From: TMED23 sp964643045
GTDB taxonomy: Bacteria > Pseudomonadota > Alphaproteobacteria > Rhodospirillales > UBA2165
NCBI GenBank assembly: GCA_964643045.1
Contig: CAZXSC010000021.1
Coordinates: forward strand, 1 to 30,844
DNA length: 30,844 nt
Direction: 5' to 3'
This document shows, piece after piece, positions 15,327 to 25,034 of this stretch; position 1 is the first letter of the stretch, and the number at the start of each line of letters is the position of its first letter. The notes beneath the pieces are model-generated. The model saw nothing but the letters and a program-made list of their open reading frames with translations, made no database searches and was not told the DNA's origin. Made by a program: the position numbers and the translations under genes.

Positions 15327-18145
15327 TGAGTATCGATTATAAAAATACTGTGTATCTCCCAAAGACGAAATTTCCAATGAAAGCAGGCCTAAATGAGCTT
15401 GAGCCAAAGCTATTAGAACGTTGGAAAAAACTAAATTTATACAAAAGACTCAGGGAAAGTGCTAAGGACCGTGAGAAATTTGTTCTCCATGATGGTCCCC
15501 CATATGCCAACGGTAATATACATATTGGTACTGCCCTTAATAAAATTCTCAAGGACGTTGTTGTACGTTCACAACAAATGCTAGGAAAGAACTCGAACTA
15601 TGTACCCGGCTGGGACTGCCATGGTCTTCCGATTGAATGGAAAATCGAGGAAAAATACCGGAAAAAAGGTAACAATAAAGACGATATCCCAATTTCAAAA
15701 TTCCGCCAAGAATGTCGTGAATTTGCAGAACACTGGATAGATATCCAACGTAGCGAATTTCAACGCCTCGGAATTGAAGGCGACTGGGAAAATCCTTATA
15801 CCACAATGTCATTCCCAGCTGAAGCCCAGATTGTCCGTGAACTTGGAAAATTTCTAATGAACGGCGGCCTTTATAGAGGGGCAAAGCCCGTCATGTGGTC
15901 AGTTGTCGAAAAAACCGCACTAGCCGAAGCAGAAATTGAATATCAAGATCACAAATCAAATACAATTTTTGTTCGCTTCAAAGTCAATAATGCATCAACA
16001 TCAAATATAGCAAAAGACGCTGATATAATTATCTGGACCACGACGCCATGGACGATCCCCGGTAATCGCGCTATCGCCTATAGCTCGGCAGATAAATATA
16101 TTCGAATCAGGATTACGGATATTAGTGAAAATTCCACCTGTAAGATTGACGATGAAATTATTGTTGCTGAAGCATTGATAGCCTCTGTTGCAGAACAATC
16201 GGGAATAATAGCACATGAAATTACAAATGTGTTTTTAGGAAAGGAGCTGGCAGGTACGTTTTGCCAACACCCCTTTAACGGTCGTGGCTACGATTTTGAG
16301 GTTCCGTTATTAGCTGGTGATTTTGTTGAAATGGATACTGGCACTGGTTTTGTGCATATAGCCCCTGGCCACGGAGCGGATGACTGGGAACTCAGTATTG
16401 CAAATGATATTGCTGTTCCTGATACGGTAGGTGGCGATGGTTTATATTATGATAGTGTACCAATTTTGGCTGGTGTCCATGTCTTTAAAGCCGATGAAGT
16501 GATCATAGATATCCTAAAAGAAGCTGGAGCGCTTTTGGCTTCTAGTAAAATCACCCATTCTTATCCCCATTCTTGGCGCTCTAAGGCACCGCTCATATTC
16601 CGTAATACGAAACAGTGGTTCATTTCAATGGATAATGATGGTTTAAGAGAAAAAGCTCTCCATGCGATTGACAATACTCACTTTTATCCTGAAACAGGAC
16701 GAAAACGTTTACAGGGAATGATTGCTAGTCGACCAGATTGGTGTGTGTCACGTCAACGAGCGTGGGGAGTCCCTATCACAGTGTTTGTCAACAAAGAAAA
16801 TGGTGAAATACTGCGTGATCAAGAAGTTTTAAATCGAATTATAGAAGCGGTTGAATTAGAAGGTGCCGACGCTTGGTTTAACTCAGATGCATCACGATTT
16901 TTGGGACCGGAATATAGTGCTAAAGATTTCGAAAAAATAACAGATATTCTGGATGTATGGTTTGATTCTGGGTCAACACACTCGTTTGTTTTAGAACATC
17001 GTGAAGATTTAATTTGGCCCGCGTCACTTTATCTTGAAGGTTCAGACCAACACCGAGGTTGGTTCCACTCCTCGCTTCTCGAAAGCTGCGGCACACGAGG
17101 CCGAGCGCCCTATGAAGCTATACTAACACATGGTTTTGTGATGGCGGAAGATGGCCAAAAGATGTCAAAATCACTGGGTAACATTACGGCACCACAAGAT
17201 ATAATTAAACAGCATGGGGCTGACATCCTTCGCTTGTGGGTCGTTGGCTCTGATTATTCTGAAGACCTCCGAATTGGTAAAGAAATAATCAAACACCATA
17301 GCGATATTTATCGACGCCTCAGAAATACTTTACGTTTTTTACTTGGTAACCTAAATGGTTTCTCCGATGAAGAAAAATTACCCTTAAATGATTTACCTGA
17401 ACTTGACCGTTGGGTTCTACATCGAATTCATGAATTAGATTTAATGATTAGAAAATCGTGCAAAAAATATGAATTTCACTCCTTATTTTTGGAACTACAC
17501 AATTTCTGCGCCTTAGACCTTTCTTCATTTTATCTCGATATTAGAAAAGACGCTCTGTATTGTGATATGCCTAATTCAACACAAAGGCGGGCTGCGCGAA
17601 CGGTTCTCGACCAACTTTTTAATTGTCTAACAAGTTGGCTTGCACCATTCATATGTTTCACCGCTGAAGAAGCTTGGTTAGCTAGGTTCCCTGATGAAAG
17701 CGATAGTATTCATTTGCATCAATTCCCCAATATCCCAGATATTTGGAAGGACGACAGTCTTGCAGAAAAATGGGCGATGATTCGTGATATTCGACGCGTG
17801 GTAACTGGTGCACTTGAAATTGAGCGCGGCGAAAAACGTATAGGATCAAGCTTACAAGCATCGCCTGTTGTCTACGCAACAAACGAATATATTACTGCAT
17901 TAACTGGCTTAGACCTCGCAGAAATTACAATCACTTCTAACATAGAACTACTCGAGAACGATATTCCAGAAGAGGCATTTACCATTGAGGACGTTGGGGG
18001 CGTTGGTGTTGTGCCTAAAATTGCAGATGGCACAAAATGCATCCGTTGCTTTAAGGTACTGCCGGAAGTTGGTTCAATTACCCGGCATGAAGAGGTTTGT
18101 GGTCGTTGCGCAGATGCGGCCGATCATTTTATGGCGACCTCTTAG
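15326..18145 (+). CDS. ileS: Isoleucyl-tRNA synthetase
   Basis: A 939-residue class I synthetase charging tRNA-Ile. The HIGH motif is PYANGNIHIGTALNK (residues 58-72) and the KMSKS motif is DGQKMSKSLGN near 609-619. The editing CP1 region lies between, with WTTTPWTIPGN near 237-247. LDVWFDSGSTHSFVL and SDQHRGWF are also typical. The C-terminal zinc-binding element carries Cys905/Cys908 (CIRC) and Cys925/Cys928 (CGRC), the type found in bacterial IleRS like that of E. coli. Length and motif order are normal. It is translationally coupled to ribF and followed at 37 nt by lspA. Confidence 0.98.
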   Translation: MSIDYKNTVYLPKTKFPMKAGLNELEPKLLERWKKLNLYKRLRESAKDREKFVLHDGPPYANGNIHIGTALNKILKDVVVRSQQMLGKNSNYVPGWDCHGLPIEWKIEEKYRKKGNNKDDIPISKFRQECREFAEHWIDIQRSEFQRLGIEGDWENPYTTMSFPAEAQIVRELGKFLMNGGLYRGAKPVMWSVVEKTALAEAEIEYQDHKSNTIFVRFKVNNASTSNIAKDADIIIWTTTPWTIPGNRAIAYSSADKYIRIRITDISENSTCKIDDEIIVAEALIASVAEQSGIIAHEITNVFLGKELAGTFCQHPFNGRGYDFEVPLLAGDFVEMDTGTGFVHIAPGHGADDWELSIANDIAVPDTVGGDGLYYDSVPILAGVHVFKADEVIIDILKEAGALLASSKITHSYPHSWRSKAPLIFRNTKQWFISMDNDGLREKALHAIDNTHFYPETGRKRLQGMIASRPDWCVSRQRAWGVPITVFVNKENGEILRDQEVLNRIIEAVELEGADAWFNSDASRFLGPEYSAKDFEKITDILDVWFDSGSTHSFVLEHREDLIWPASLYLEGSDQHRGWFHSSLLESCGTRGRAPYEAILTHGFVMAEDGQKMSKSLGNITAPQDIIKQHGADILRLWVVGSDYSEDLRIGKEIIKHHSDIYRRLRNTLRFLLGNLNGFSDEEKLPLNDLPELDRWVLHRIHELDLMIRKSCKKYEFHSLFLELHNFCALDLSSFYLDIRKDALYCDMPNSTQRRAARTVLDQLFNCLTSWLAPFICFTAEEAWLARFPDESDSIHLHQFPNIPDIWKDDSLAEKWAMIRDIRRVVTGALEIERGEKRIGSSLQASPVVYATNEYITALTGLDLAEITITSNIELLENDIPEEAFTIEDVGGVGVVPKIADGTKCIRCFKVLPEVGSITRHEEVCGRCADAADHFMATS

Positions 18146-18168
18146 GTTTAAAGCCCTAACATCTTCAT

Positions 18169-18173
18169 AGGAG
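18169..18173 (+). promoter_or_regulatory. Ribosome-binding site supporting the TTG start of lspA
   Basis: AGGAG lies 9 nt before TTG at 18183-18185. No in-frame ATG precedes the conserved first helix, so this site and start fit the family length. Confidence 0.6.
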
Positions 18174-18182
18174 CTAAGTTTA

Positions 18183-18659
18183 TTGTTTTTTTCAAATTTA
18201 ACCCGGCTAGGTTTTATTGTTGCTAGCGTTGTGATTTTTGCTGATCAATCAACCAAGTGGTTGATACTCGAGTATGTGATGGAACCACCCCGTCAAATTT
18301 TCTTAAATCAATATTTGAACTTAGTTTTAGCGTGGAATAATGGAATAAGTTTTGGATTATTTAATAATGATAACGATTTTAACGCTCTCTTTATCTCGCT
18401 ACTCGCATCCCTGATCGTATTCTTTTTAATTAAATGGCTGACTTCCGCAGAAACAAAACAATTGTCTATAGGGTTGGGTCTCATCATCGGTGGGGCTATA
18501 GGTAATATAATCGATAGGATAATATATGGCGCCGTTATTGACTTTATTGACGCTCATTTTAGTATCTACCATTGGCCGGCGTTTAATTTCGCTGATGCCT
18601 GCATTACGACCGGGGCTATATTATTAGTTATCGATTCATTATTTTCTAAAAAGAAATAA
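18183..18659 (+). CDS. lspA: Lipoprotein signal peptidase
   Basis: A 158-residue, four-helix membrane protease that removes signal peptides of lipoproteins after diacylglyceryl transfer. The first helix ends in FADQSTKWLI (19-28). LNLVLAWNNGISFGLF (45-60) is the NxxF element. The catalytic pair is Asp120 (in GAVIDFIDAH) and Asp138 (in FNFADACI). The N-terminus needs a TTG start. The next gene encodes a likely substrate, a DUF3035 lipoprotein, 50 nt downstream of the stop. Confidence 0.96.
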   Translation: MFFSNLTRLGFIVASVVIFADQSTKWLILEYVMEPPRQIFLNQYLNLVLAWNNGISFGLFNNDNDFNALFISLLASLIVFFLIKWLTSAETKQLSIGLGLIIGGAIGNIIDRIIYGAVIDFIDAHFSIYHWPAFNFADACITTGAILLVIDSLFSKKK

Positions 18660-18709
18660 TAGAGTAAGTTGCCTATTAGCATAGTTTGGCTACGAAAGTT
18701 AAGGTTTTT

Positions 18710-19285
18710 ATGTCCTCAAAATTTTACACATTGCATACAATCCTTCTTGTCACTATTTTACTAAGTGGGTGTGAAAAAGCAAAACAAGCTTTAGGACGCA
18801 CTAAAGAAGGTCCCGACGAATTTTCCGTGTTTCAGCGCGCTCCCTTGAGTCTACCTCCCGATTACAATTTAAGGCCGCCAAAACCGGGATCAAAGCGTCC
18901 TCAAACGGTGGAATCCCGAGATAGAGCTATTCAAGCCCTAGGCATCAAGAGAAATTCAGCAAGAATGACTAATAAAGCACACAATTTATCTGGCCTTAGT
19001 CGCGGAGAACTAGCAGTCCTTCAATTAACTGGGGCTACAAAAGCCGATCCTTCTATTCGGAGAAGAATTAGGGAGGAAGCCCGGATTCTGGCTGAAGAAA
19101 GTAAAAGTTTTACAGATAAAATAGCATTTTGGCAGAATTCTGCAAAGTTTGGGGTGACCGTCAACCCAGCTTTAGAAGCTAAACGTATTCGCGAAAACCA
19201 AGCACTAGGAAAACCCCTAAATAAGGGCGATATTCCAATCATTAAACGTAGACAAAAAGCTATATTCGAAGAAGTCTTCGACTGA
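18710..19285 (+). CDS. DUF3035-family outer-membrane-type lipoprotein
   Basis: 191 residues from the ATG chosen. MSSKFYTLHTILLVTILLSGC gives a short lipoprotein signal with lipobox LLSGC and lipid-bearing Cys21. EFSVFQRAPLSLPPDYNLRPPKPG follows (near 35-60); APL-x-x-PP-x-x-NLRPP is the hallmark of DUF3035. The remainder is charged and soluble, without membrane helices. DUF3035 lipoproteins are alphaproteobacterial and thought to act near the outer-membrane assembly machinery; no precise role is known. A longer frame begins at TTG 18686 (8 extra residues), but the ATG at 18710 with TTAAGG just upstream gives a better signal peptide. The location behind lspA is typical for the class. Confidence 0.86.
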   Translation: MSSKFYTLHTILLVTILLSGCEKAKQALGRTKEGPDEFSVFQRAPLSLPPDYNLRPPKPGSKRPQTVESRDRAIQALGIKRNSARMTNKAHNLSGLSRGELAVLQLTGATKADPSIRRRIREEARILAEESKSFTDKIAFWQNSAKFGVTVNPALEAKRIRENQALGKPLNKGDIPIIKRRQKAIFEEVFD

Positions 19286-19603
19286 GTGAGCAATTTTTTT
19301 CTGCATTTTTGCCCAGTATTAGTTTACACCCTGTTAGTACATTAAACCCTTTCACATCCGGTATGTTCCTTAGTTGCATACTATTCAGTGATAGTCAGAC
19401 CGAGAAATGGTATAAAAATAATGTATCTTTTACTTTGCAACCTGCTGATTTTCAGGCCATTTTATTGCACAAACTTAATCGCAAACGAAAATCCGAATGC
19501 TAGAACTAATTTTCAAATAACATTATTTTATAAATATCCTTGAACCTCTAATTCTTTGCTACAATCCAAATAATCATAACACGGCTATTACGGGAATACT
19601 CAA
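19286..19603. other. 318-nt gap, possible remnant of an M16 peptidase gene (weak)
   Basis: No intact gene. A 64-codon frame at 19309-19503 (TTG start) reads FTSGM followed after 14 residues by WYKN, which loosely recalls the N-terminal NGM-(about 18 aa)-WYKVG part of M16 zinc peptidases. Related genomes often have M16 genes in this position, as far as I recall. The similarity is only a few residues and the rest does not match, so this is a guess. No terminator with a clear T-run is present; a small stem at 19267-19280 lies inside the lipoprotein gene end. Confidence 0.15.
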
Positions 19604-20902
19604 TTGGCACAAAGTTATTACAACCAAGATATAAACCCAGGAAAACTATTCATAGATGCGACTATATATAATACACATTTAAAAGCGGTTGAAAAATCTC
19701 TCGTTTCTGTAAAGAAGCTATATAATTCTCGGGCATTGCCACTATTAGAACTACCTGGGAAGACATCTGACATTGAGAATATCGAGCGCATCGCTGAGCG
19801 TTACTGGGAGAATTTTGATGATGTCATAGTCCTAGGTACTGGCGGATCCAGTCTTGGCGCACAAACAATTTGCGCACTAGCAAATCAACAAACTTCTTCA
19901 AAACCGGCCATGCATTTTATGGACAATATTGATCCACACAGTTTTGAACAATTATTCCAAGTCATTTTACCTGAACGCACTGGATTGATCATTATTTCCA
20001 AGTCAGGTAATACAGCTGAAACTCTAACTCAATTCTTATACTGTCTAGACGTTTTTAGGTCCCAATTTAACAACCACGAACCCTTACTTGATATACCTAA
20101 ACATTTTTTAGTCATCACCGAACCTGGAAGCAACCCACTTAGGCGAGTAGCTGAAAAATGGGAACTAGAAATTATAGACTATGAACCATCTACAGGTGGA
20201 AGATATTCAGCTTTAGCCATCTCTAGTCTTTTGCCGGCCCTTATTGCTGGTGTGGACGCATATGAAATCCGAAAAGGTGCGACTAGTGTTCTGAATCAGT
20301 TGCTCAGCGCAAAAACAGCTGAGGACTGCCCGCCAGCTTTGGGGGCGGTTTTAAACGTTGCCCTCGCTAAAGAAAACAAAATCAACATAACCGTATTGAT
20401 GTGTTATCTTGATCGTCTAAATGTATTTGGTTCTTGGTTTCAACAACTTTGGGCGGAAAGTCTTGGAAAAAAAGGGCAAGGAACAACACCAGTTCGTGCA
20501 CAGGGCGTGGTTGATCAACATAGTCAATTACAACTTTACCTTGATGGCCCCAAGGACAAATTATTTACTATTTTATATGCAAACCAAAAATGTAAAGGGG
20601 GGCTAATTCCTCCAGATCTCACGAATGATCCTGAACTCAAATTTATTGAGAATAAAAGAATGGGTGATTTAATGGCTGCCGAACAAAAAGCCACTCTAGC
20701 TGCTCTAGTTAATAATAATTGCCCAACAAGAACTCTTGAAATCATGTCACTAGATGAGCGCACCCTTGGGGCTTTGCTGATGCATTTTATGTTAGAAACA
20801 ATTATTGCTGCAGATCTAATGGGATTAGATGCCTTTAATCAACCCGCGGTTGAAGAAGGTAAAAATTTAGCAAAAAAATATATTAAACTCCGGGAAGATT
20901 AA
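19604..20902 (+). CDS. pgi: Glucose-6-phosphate isomerase
   Basis: A 432-residue enzyme interconverting glucose-6-phosphate and fructose-6-phosphate. It is of the shorter bacterial type (about 430-450 aa). Motifs: VIVLGTGGSSLGAQ (75-87), phosphate-binding IISKSGNTAETLTQ (129-143), the signature TGGRYSALAI (197-206), active-site Glu285 in QLWAESLGKKG (281-291) and His306 in VVDQHSQLQ. It starts with TTG at 19604 behind GGGA; no in-frame ATG occurs before the conserved region. The stop TAA at 20900-20902 overlaps the mutL ATG by 1 nt, so the two are coupled in translation. Confidence 0.95.
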   Translation: MAQSYYNQDINPGKLFIDATIYNTHLKAVEKSLVSVKKLYNSRALPLLELPGKTSDIENIERIAERYWENFDDVIVLGTGGSSLGAQTICALANQQTSSKPAMHFMDNIDPHSFEQLFQVILPERTGLIIISKSGNTAETLTQFLYCLDVFRSQFNNHEPLLDIPKHFLVITEPGSNPLRRVAEKWELEIIDYEPSTGGRYSALAISSLLPALIAGVDAYEIRKGATSVLNQLLSAKTAEDCPPALGAVLNVALAKENKINITVLMCYLDRLNVFGSWFQQLWAESLGKKGQGTTPVRAQGVVDQHSQLQLYLDGPKDKLFTILYANQKCKGGLIPPDLTNDPELKFIENKRMGDLMAAEQKATLAALVNNNCPTRTLEIMSLDERTLGALLMHFMLETIIAADLMGLDAFNQPAVEEGKNLAKKYIKLRED

Positions 20903-22716
20903 TGATGATCCGCCTTCTCGATCCAACCATTATTAATCGAATCGCTGCTGGTGAAGTCGTTGAGCGACCCGCCTCAGTTATAAAAGAATTAGTTGAAAAC
21001 AGTATCGATGCTAATGCAAACCAAATTGATATAAGGATTAGAGATGGAGGAAGAACATTCATCTCTGTTAGCGATGATGGGCAAGGGATGGGTTCCGACG
21101 ACTTATCCTTGGCAATTGAACGCCACGCGACCTCTAAATTACCCGCCAATAATCTAGAAAATATACAAACCCTAGGTTTCAGGGGAGAAGCTTTACCTTC
21201 CATCGGCTCGGTTAGTAGAATGACAATCACTAGTCGATTGCCGATTGCAGATACGGCTTGGACGATCGCAATTGAGGGGGGCAAAAAGTCAGCGCCTTTT
21301 CCGGCACCGCTCTCTAAGGGCACCACAATTCAGATCAAGGATTTATTTTATGCTACACCAGCACGTCTCAAATTCTTAAAAACGGCTAAAACGGAGAATG
21401 GTCATGCAATCGATGCTATCAAACGCCTAGCTATGGCCCATCCTGAAATCGATTTCACTGTCAACGATGGTGTGAGAAAAATTTTGACACTGCATCGGTC
21501 GCAAGGAGACTTTTTAAATGCCCGACTGGACCGACTTGACGCTATTGTGGGCAACAAATTCGCCACCAATTCAATACCAATTGTTGCCACGAAAGATGGT
21601 GTACATCTAACAGGTCATATTGGCTTGCCGACTTTGAATCGAGGTAACGCATCTTGGCAGTTTTTATTCGTAAATGGTCGCCCCGTACGAGACAAATTGT
21701 TTTTCGGCGCGGTGCGAGCAGCTTACCGTGATTTCTTGTCCCACAATCGATACCCGATTTTAGCCCTATTTCTTGAGCTTCCACCAGATTGCGTAGACGT
21801 AAATGTTCACCCGGCCAAGACAGAAGTACGTTTCAAAGATTCAAATTTAGTTAGGGGGTTAATCGTTAGTGCACTGAAAAATGCTTTAGCCGCATCAGGG
21901 CACCTGGCTTCAACGACTATTAGTGATAAGGCATTAGGAGCAATGAAACCTCAAAACAATACCCTTCCCTACAACGACATCCATAAAATAAGACATTATC
22001 AAGTCAATGAATCATCTCTTCAACAGCAAGAATCATCAAGGGAACTACAATCTCCAAACGATCAGTTGGCTAACTTTGATAATCAGCGCTCAGTTAAGTT
22101 CATCCCCGACGATGAAATCGAAGAAAATCTGGAGGGCTGGCCATTGGGCATAGCCAGAGCGCAACTACATGAAACTTATATTCTAGCTCAAACTGATGAA
22201 GGAATAGTCATTGTTGATCAACACGCTGCCCATGAACGGCTCGTATACGAAAATATGAAGAATGGTTTAGTAACGGGCAAGGTTAAACGCCAAGGATTAC
22301 TAATACCTGAGATCGTTGAGCTAGATCAAAGTGCTGCAGATAGAATATTAGCACATGAGAAACAACTAAATGAACTCGGCCTGATTGTTGAACCCTTCGG
22401 ACCCAGCGCAATAGTCGTTCGAGAAACACCCGCCATACTCGGTGAAGTTGATGTTCAGGGTATGATGAACAATCTCGCCGATGACTTGGCTGAAAGTGAT
22501 GACGCTTTAAATTTGAAGGATAAACTAGCACACGTATCAGCCACAATGGCCTGCCACGGTAGCATTAGAGCCGGTCGCCGTCTAAGTAGTATTGAAATGA
22601 ACTCTTTGCTGCGTCAGATGGAGAATACTCCACATTCTGGCCAATGTAATCACGGACGGCCAACTTACATCGAACTAAAACTTGTTGATATTGAAAAATT
22701 GTTCGGTCGCAGGTGA
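20902..22716 (+). CDS. mutL: DNA mismatch repair protein MutL with endonuclease motifs
   Basis: A 604-residue mismatch-repair protein. The N-terminal GHKL ATPase has IAAGEVVERPASVIKEL with Glu29 and Asn33 as the catalytic residues, DDGQGM (58-63), ERHATSK (73-79), and TLGFRGEAL (90-98). The C-terminal dimerisation domain carries DQHAAHERLVYE (from Asp439), matching the DQHAx2Ex4E metal site, plus ACHGSIRAG and CNHGRP near the end. These mark the nicking type of MutL used in bacteria without MutH. A flexible linker of about residues 335-410 is rich in Gln and Ser, as normal. It follows pgi with a 1-nt overlap and converges on rsmD with 2 nt between the stops. Confidence 0.97.
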   Translation: MMIRLLDPTIINRIAAGEVVERPASVIKELVENSIDANANQIDIRIRDGGRTFISVSDDGQGMGSDDLSLAIERHATSKLPANNLENIQTLGFRGEALPSIGSVSRMTITSRLPIADTAWTIAIEGGKKSAPFPAPLSKGTTIQIKDLFYATPARLKFLKTAKTENGHAIDAIKRLAMAHPEIDFTVNDGVRKILTLHRSQGDFLNARLDRLDAIVGNKFATNSIPIVATKDGVHLTGHIGLPTLNRGNASWQFLFVNGRPVRDKLFFGAVRAAYRDFLSHNRYPILALFLELPPDCVDVNVHPAKTEVRFKDSNLVRGLIVSALKNALAASGHLASTTISDKALGAMKPQNNTLPYNDIHKIRHYQVNESSLQQQESSRELQSPNDQLANFDNQRSVKFIPDDEIEENLEGWPLGIARAQLHETYILAQTDEGIVIVDQHAAHERLVYENMKNGLVTGKVKRQGLLIPEIVELDQSAADRILAHEKQLNELGLIVEPFGPSAIVVRETPAILGEVDVQGMMNNLADDLAESDDALNLKDKLAHVSATMACHGSIRAGRRLSSIEMNSLLRQMENTPHSGQCNHGRPTYIELKLVDIEKLFGRR

Positions 22717-22718
22717 TG

Positions 22719-23279
22719 CTAGCGATTCAGTTTTAATATATAAATCATCGTTTTGCCATGTTTTTTCTGATTAACTTTCTTAAACTCTAAGATCGGCTCA
22801 AGCGTTTTCTTAGTAGATGCCTCAACTACACAAATCGCTCCTGGGGCTAACCATTTATAATTCGCCAAAGATCGAAGTGTCGACAAGATAAGGTCACCTT
22901 TATATGGCGGATCAAGAAATACTAAGTTGGCGTTTGACCGAACGAGAGGCAGGAAACCTATATGACTTGCGTCACGATTCAACACGGATGTGTGCTCTTT
23001 TACTTCTAGTAGGCTTACGTTCTTTTTTATGATTGATATGGCTTCAAGATCATTATCCACAAATATTGCATGTTGCGCACCACGTGACATCGCTTCCAAG
23101 CCAAGAGACCCGGTCCCAGCAAACAAATCAACAACAATCTTTCCATTAAAACCGTCTTCAAGATACGAACTTAAGATATTAAAAATGGACTCCCGATTCC
23201 GTTCAGAAGTTGGACGGATAGCAGATCCTTGTGGCGTAACTAATTTGCGTCCCTTGTGTTTTCCACCAATGATTCGCAC
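22719..23279 (-). CDS. rsmD: 16S rRNA m2G966 methyltransferase RsmD
   Basis: A 186-residue SAM-dependent enzyme that methylates G966 of 16S rRNA. The opening MRIIGGKHKGRKL is the family's signature, followed by RPTSERNRESIFNIL. SAM motif I is DLFAGTGSLGLEAMSRGA (51-68). The catalytic DPPY is at 123-126 in LVFLDPPYKGD. Length is standard. It lies tail-to-tail with mutL and 62 nt after the RluB-type gene on the same strand. mutL-rsmD neighbourhood is common in alphaproteobacteria. Confidence 0.96.
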   Translation of the reverse strand: MRIIGGKHKGRKLVTPQGSAIRPTSERNRESIFNILSSYLEDGFNGKIVVDLFAGTGSLGLEAMSRGAQHAIFVDNDLEAISIIKKNVSLLEVKEHTSVLNRDASHIGFLPLVRSNANLVFLDPPYKGDLILSTLRSLANYKWLAPGAICVVEASTKKTLEPILEFKKVNQKKHGKTMIYILKLNR

Positions 23280-23341
23280 TTTCAGAAACTTTCTATCTTA
23301 TTTGTGTTTATATTCAGTGTTCTTCGGGTATAATTTGTTAT

Positions 23342-24217
23342 CTATATTTCATTGGATTTATTTTTATACCTAATTTTTTTATTTGATTTCCCAGGGGCTG
23401 AGTTATTTTGCCTTTTATAGTCTATTCTGGGGGCTTTCTTTTGTGTCTTTGCAGCAAACCCTGAGCGATCTTGAGCACCTAGTTGTTGTTTTAAAACCTT
23501 TCCTTGTACTTCATCGACATGCCCCTTTTTTAGCCCACCCAGTTGAAATGGGCCGTAGGAAATACGTATTAATCGGTTAACATTCCAGCCAAAATACTCC
23601 ATGACATGACGAATTTCTCGATTTTTTCCCTCAATTAAGGAAACTGTCAACCAAGCATTTGCCCCTTGCTGGCGATCAAATTCAGCCTTGATGGATTTAT
23701 AACAAATACCATCAATTGTGACACCATTAACCAAATCGCTAAGCGTTTTCTTATCAGGCCTACCATAAATGCGAACCCGATACCTCCGAAGCCAACTGTT
23801 TGTTGGAAGTTCTAACTCACGTGCGAGTTCCCCATCATTAGTCAAAAGCAAAAGACCTTCAGAGGTCAGATCTAAACGGCCGATCGAAATTAAACGTGGC
23901 AAGTAAGTTGGCAAGTTATCAAACAAAGTTGGGCGACCCTCAGGATCACTATGAGTAGAAAGAAGTCCCACCGGTTTATGATAACGCCACACTGCTGACT
24001 TTTCTGGCTCAGGCAATAGTTGGCCATCAACGTTTATTTTGTTTGCCTTGGTCACTAAAGTTGCTGGGCTTCTCAATACTTTACCATCTACCATTACACG
24101 ACCTTCACAAATCCAGCGTTCTGCTTCACGTCTAGAACAAAGCCCCGCACGAGCGATCACTTTTGCGATACGTTCAGATCTTTCAACCTTTTCAGATTTG
24201 GTCTTAGTGCGTGGCAT
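23342..24217 (-). CDS. RluB/RsuA-family rRNA pseudouridine synthase
   Basis: A 291-residue protein. Residues 14-62 are an S4 RNA-binding domain (RIAKVIARAGLCSRREAERWICEGRVMVDG). The synthase domain has the catalytic Asp116 in SIGRLDLTSEGLLLLTNDG (111-129), then LIEGKNREIRHVMEYFGWNVNRLIRISYGPF, typical of RsuA/RluB/RluF. It isomerises uridine in rRNA, probably 23S as in RluB; the exact target is inferred. The C-terminal ~35 residues are a Lys/Arg-rich tail likely to aid RNA binding. Its first 14 nt overlap the end of the upstream amidotransferase gene. Confidence 0.92.
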   Translation of the reverse strand: MPRTKTKSEKVERSERIAKVIARAGLCSRREAERWICEGRVMVDGKVLRSPATLVTKANKINVDGQLLPEPEKSAVWRYHKPVGLLSTHSDPEGRPTLFDNLPTYLPRLISIGRLDLTSEGLLLLTNDGELARELELPTNSWLRRYRVRIYGRPDKKTLSDLVNGVTIDGICYKSIKAEFDRQQGANAWLTVSLIEGKNREIRHVMEYFGWNVNRLIRISYGPFQLGGLKKGHVDEVQGKVLKQQLGAQDRSGFAAKTQKKAPRIDYKRQNNSAPGKSNKKIRYKNKSNEI

Positions 24218-24941
24218 TTATAAATGCTTCAAATATAAGCAAGTCACCTGGATCAATTTCAAATTCTGGGTGCCATTGCAGGCCGAGACAAAAGCGCCGA
24301 CTGGGCACTTCGATACCTTCAACCACCCCATCTGCTGCTCGAGAATTAATTATTGTCAAATCAGAAACTGTCTTCACTGCTTGATGATGTGCGGTATTTA
24401 CATTCATTGTCTGTACACCCACAATATCGTGTAATAAGGTTCCCTCAACGATTGTAACTACATGACCAGGTTGATCCCTTGGGTTTGTTTGCTCGTGTAC
24501 CAAACTGCCGTCAATCTCATTCGCAATATCCTGAATAAGCGTGCCTCCCAGCGCAACATTCAAAAGTTGCTGACCACCACAGATCCCTAGGATAGGCATG
24601 TCTCGTTCTAGTGCTTTTCTGGTAATACTCATCTCAAACCGGGTGCGGTCTAACTTAAGATGTACCGTTTCATGATTCACGGTATCCCCATACATGGATG
24701 GATCAACGTCGAAGTTGCCTCCAGTTATTATTAGGCCATCAATTAAATTAATATAAGAATCAATGAGATCAAATTCATGCGGTAAAATTAACGGAATACC
24801 GCCTGTTTTAACAACAACACCGGAATAATTCTTACGAAGTGCATACCACGGAAATTTTGAATATCCATTGGCAGACGGGTCCTCTGAATCCAGGGTAATA
24901 CCAATTAATGGTCTTCCTATTTCTGCATAACTACGAACCAT
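24204..24941 (-). CDS. Class I glutamine amidotransferase-like peptidase C26 (gamma-glutamyl-GABA hydrolase type)
   Basis: A 245-residue cytoplasmic hydrolase of the PuuD/peptidase C26 group. The nucleophile elbow is LGICGGQQLLNVALGG with Cys121. The partner His224 and Glu226 are in LQWHPEFE. LIITGGNFDVDPSMYG (70-85) and VNTAHHQAV (181-189) are family landmarks. Known members cleave gamma-glutamyl-GABA in putrescine breakdown or related gamma-glutamyl amides. No other polyamine gene is nearby, so the substrate is open. Stop and start overlap the following pseudouridine synthase gene by 14 nt, so the two are likely co-translated. Confidence 0.9.
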   Translation of the reverse strand: MVRSYAEIGRPLIGITLDSEDPSANGYSKFPWYALRKNYSGVVVKTGGIPLILPHEFDLIDSYINLIDGLIITGGNFDVDPSMYGDTVNHETVHLKLDRTRFEMSITRKALERDMPILGICGGQQLLNVALGGTLIQDIANEIDGSLVHEQTNPRDQPGHVVTIVEGTLLHDIVGVQTMNVNTAHHQAVKTVSDLTIINSRAADGVVEGIEVPSRRFCLGLQWHPEFEIDPGDLLIFEAFINATH

Positions 24942-25034
24942 CAGAGCATTCTAAATTGGCTGGCACATTCACGCAATATTATGCATAAAATTTTTATGGT
25001 TTTATCTTAAAATAATTACTACACTTGTAGACCC

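Noticed and set aside
19267..19280. CGAAGA-AG-TCTTCG inverted repeat near the end of the DUF3035 gene
   Set aside because: Short stem inside the coding region; the T-run begins more than 10 nt later, so it does not look like an intrinsic terminator.
24039..24434. 131-codon plus-strand frame over the RluB/amidotransferase junction
   Set aside because: Antisense shadow of two well-supported genes; composition does not resemble a protein family.
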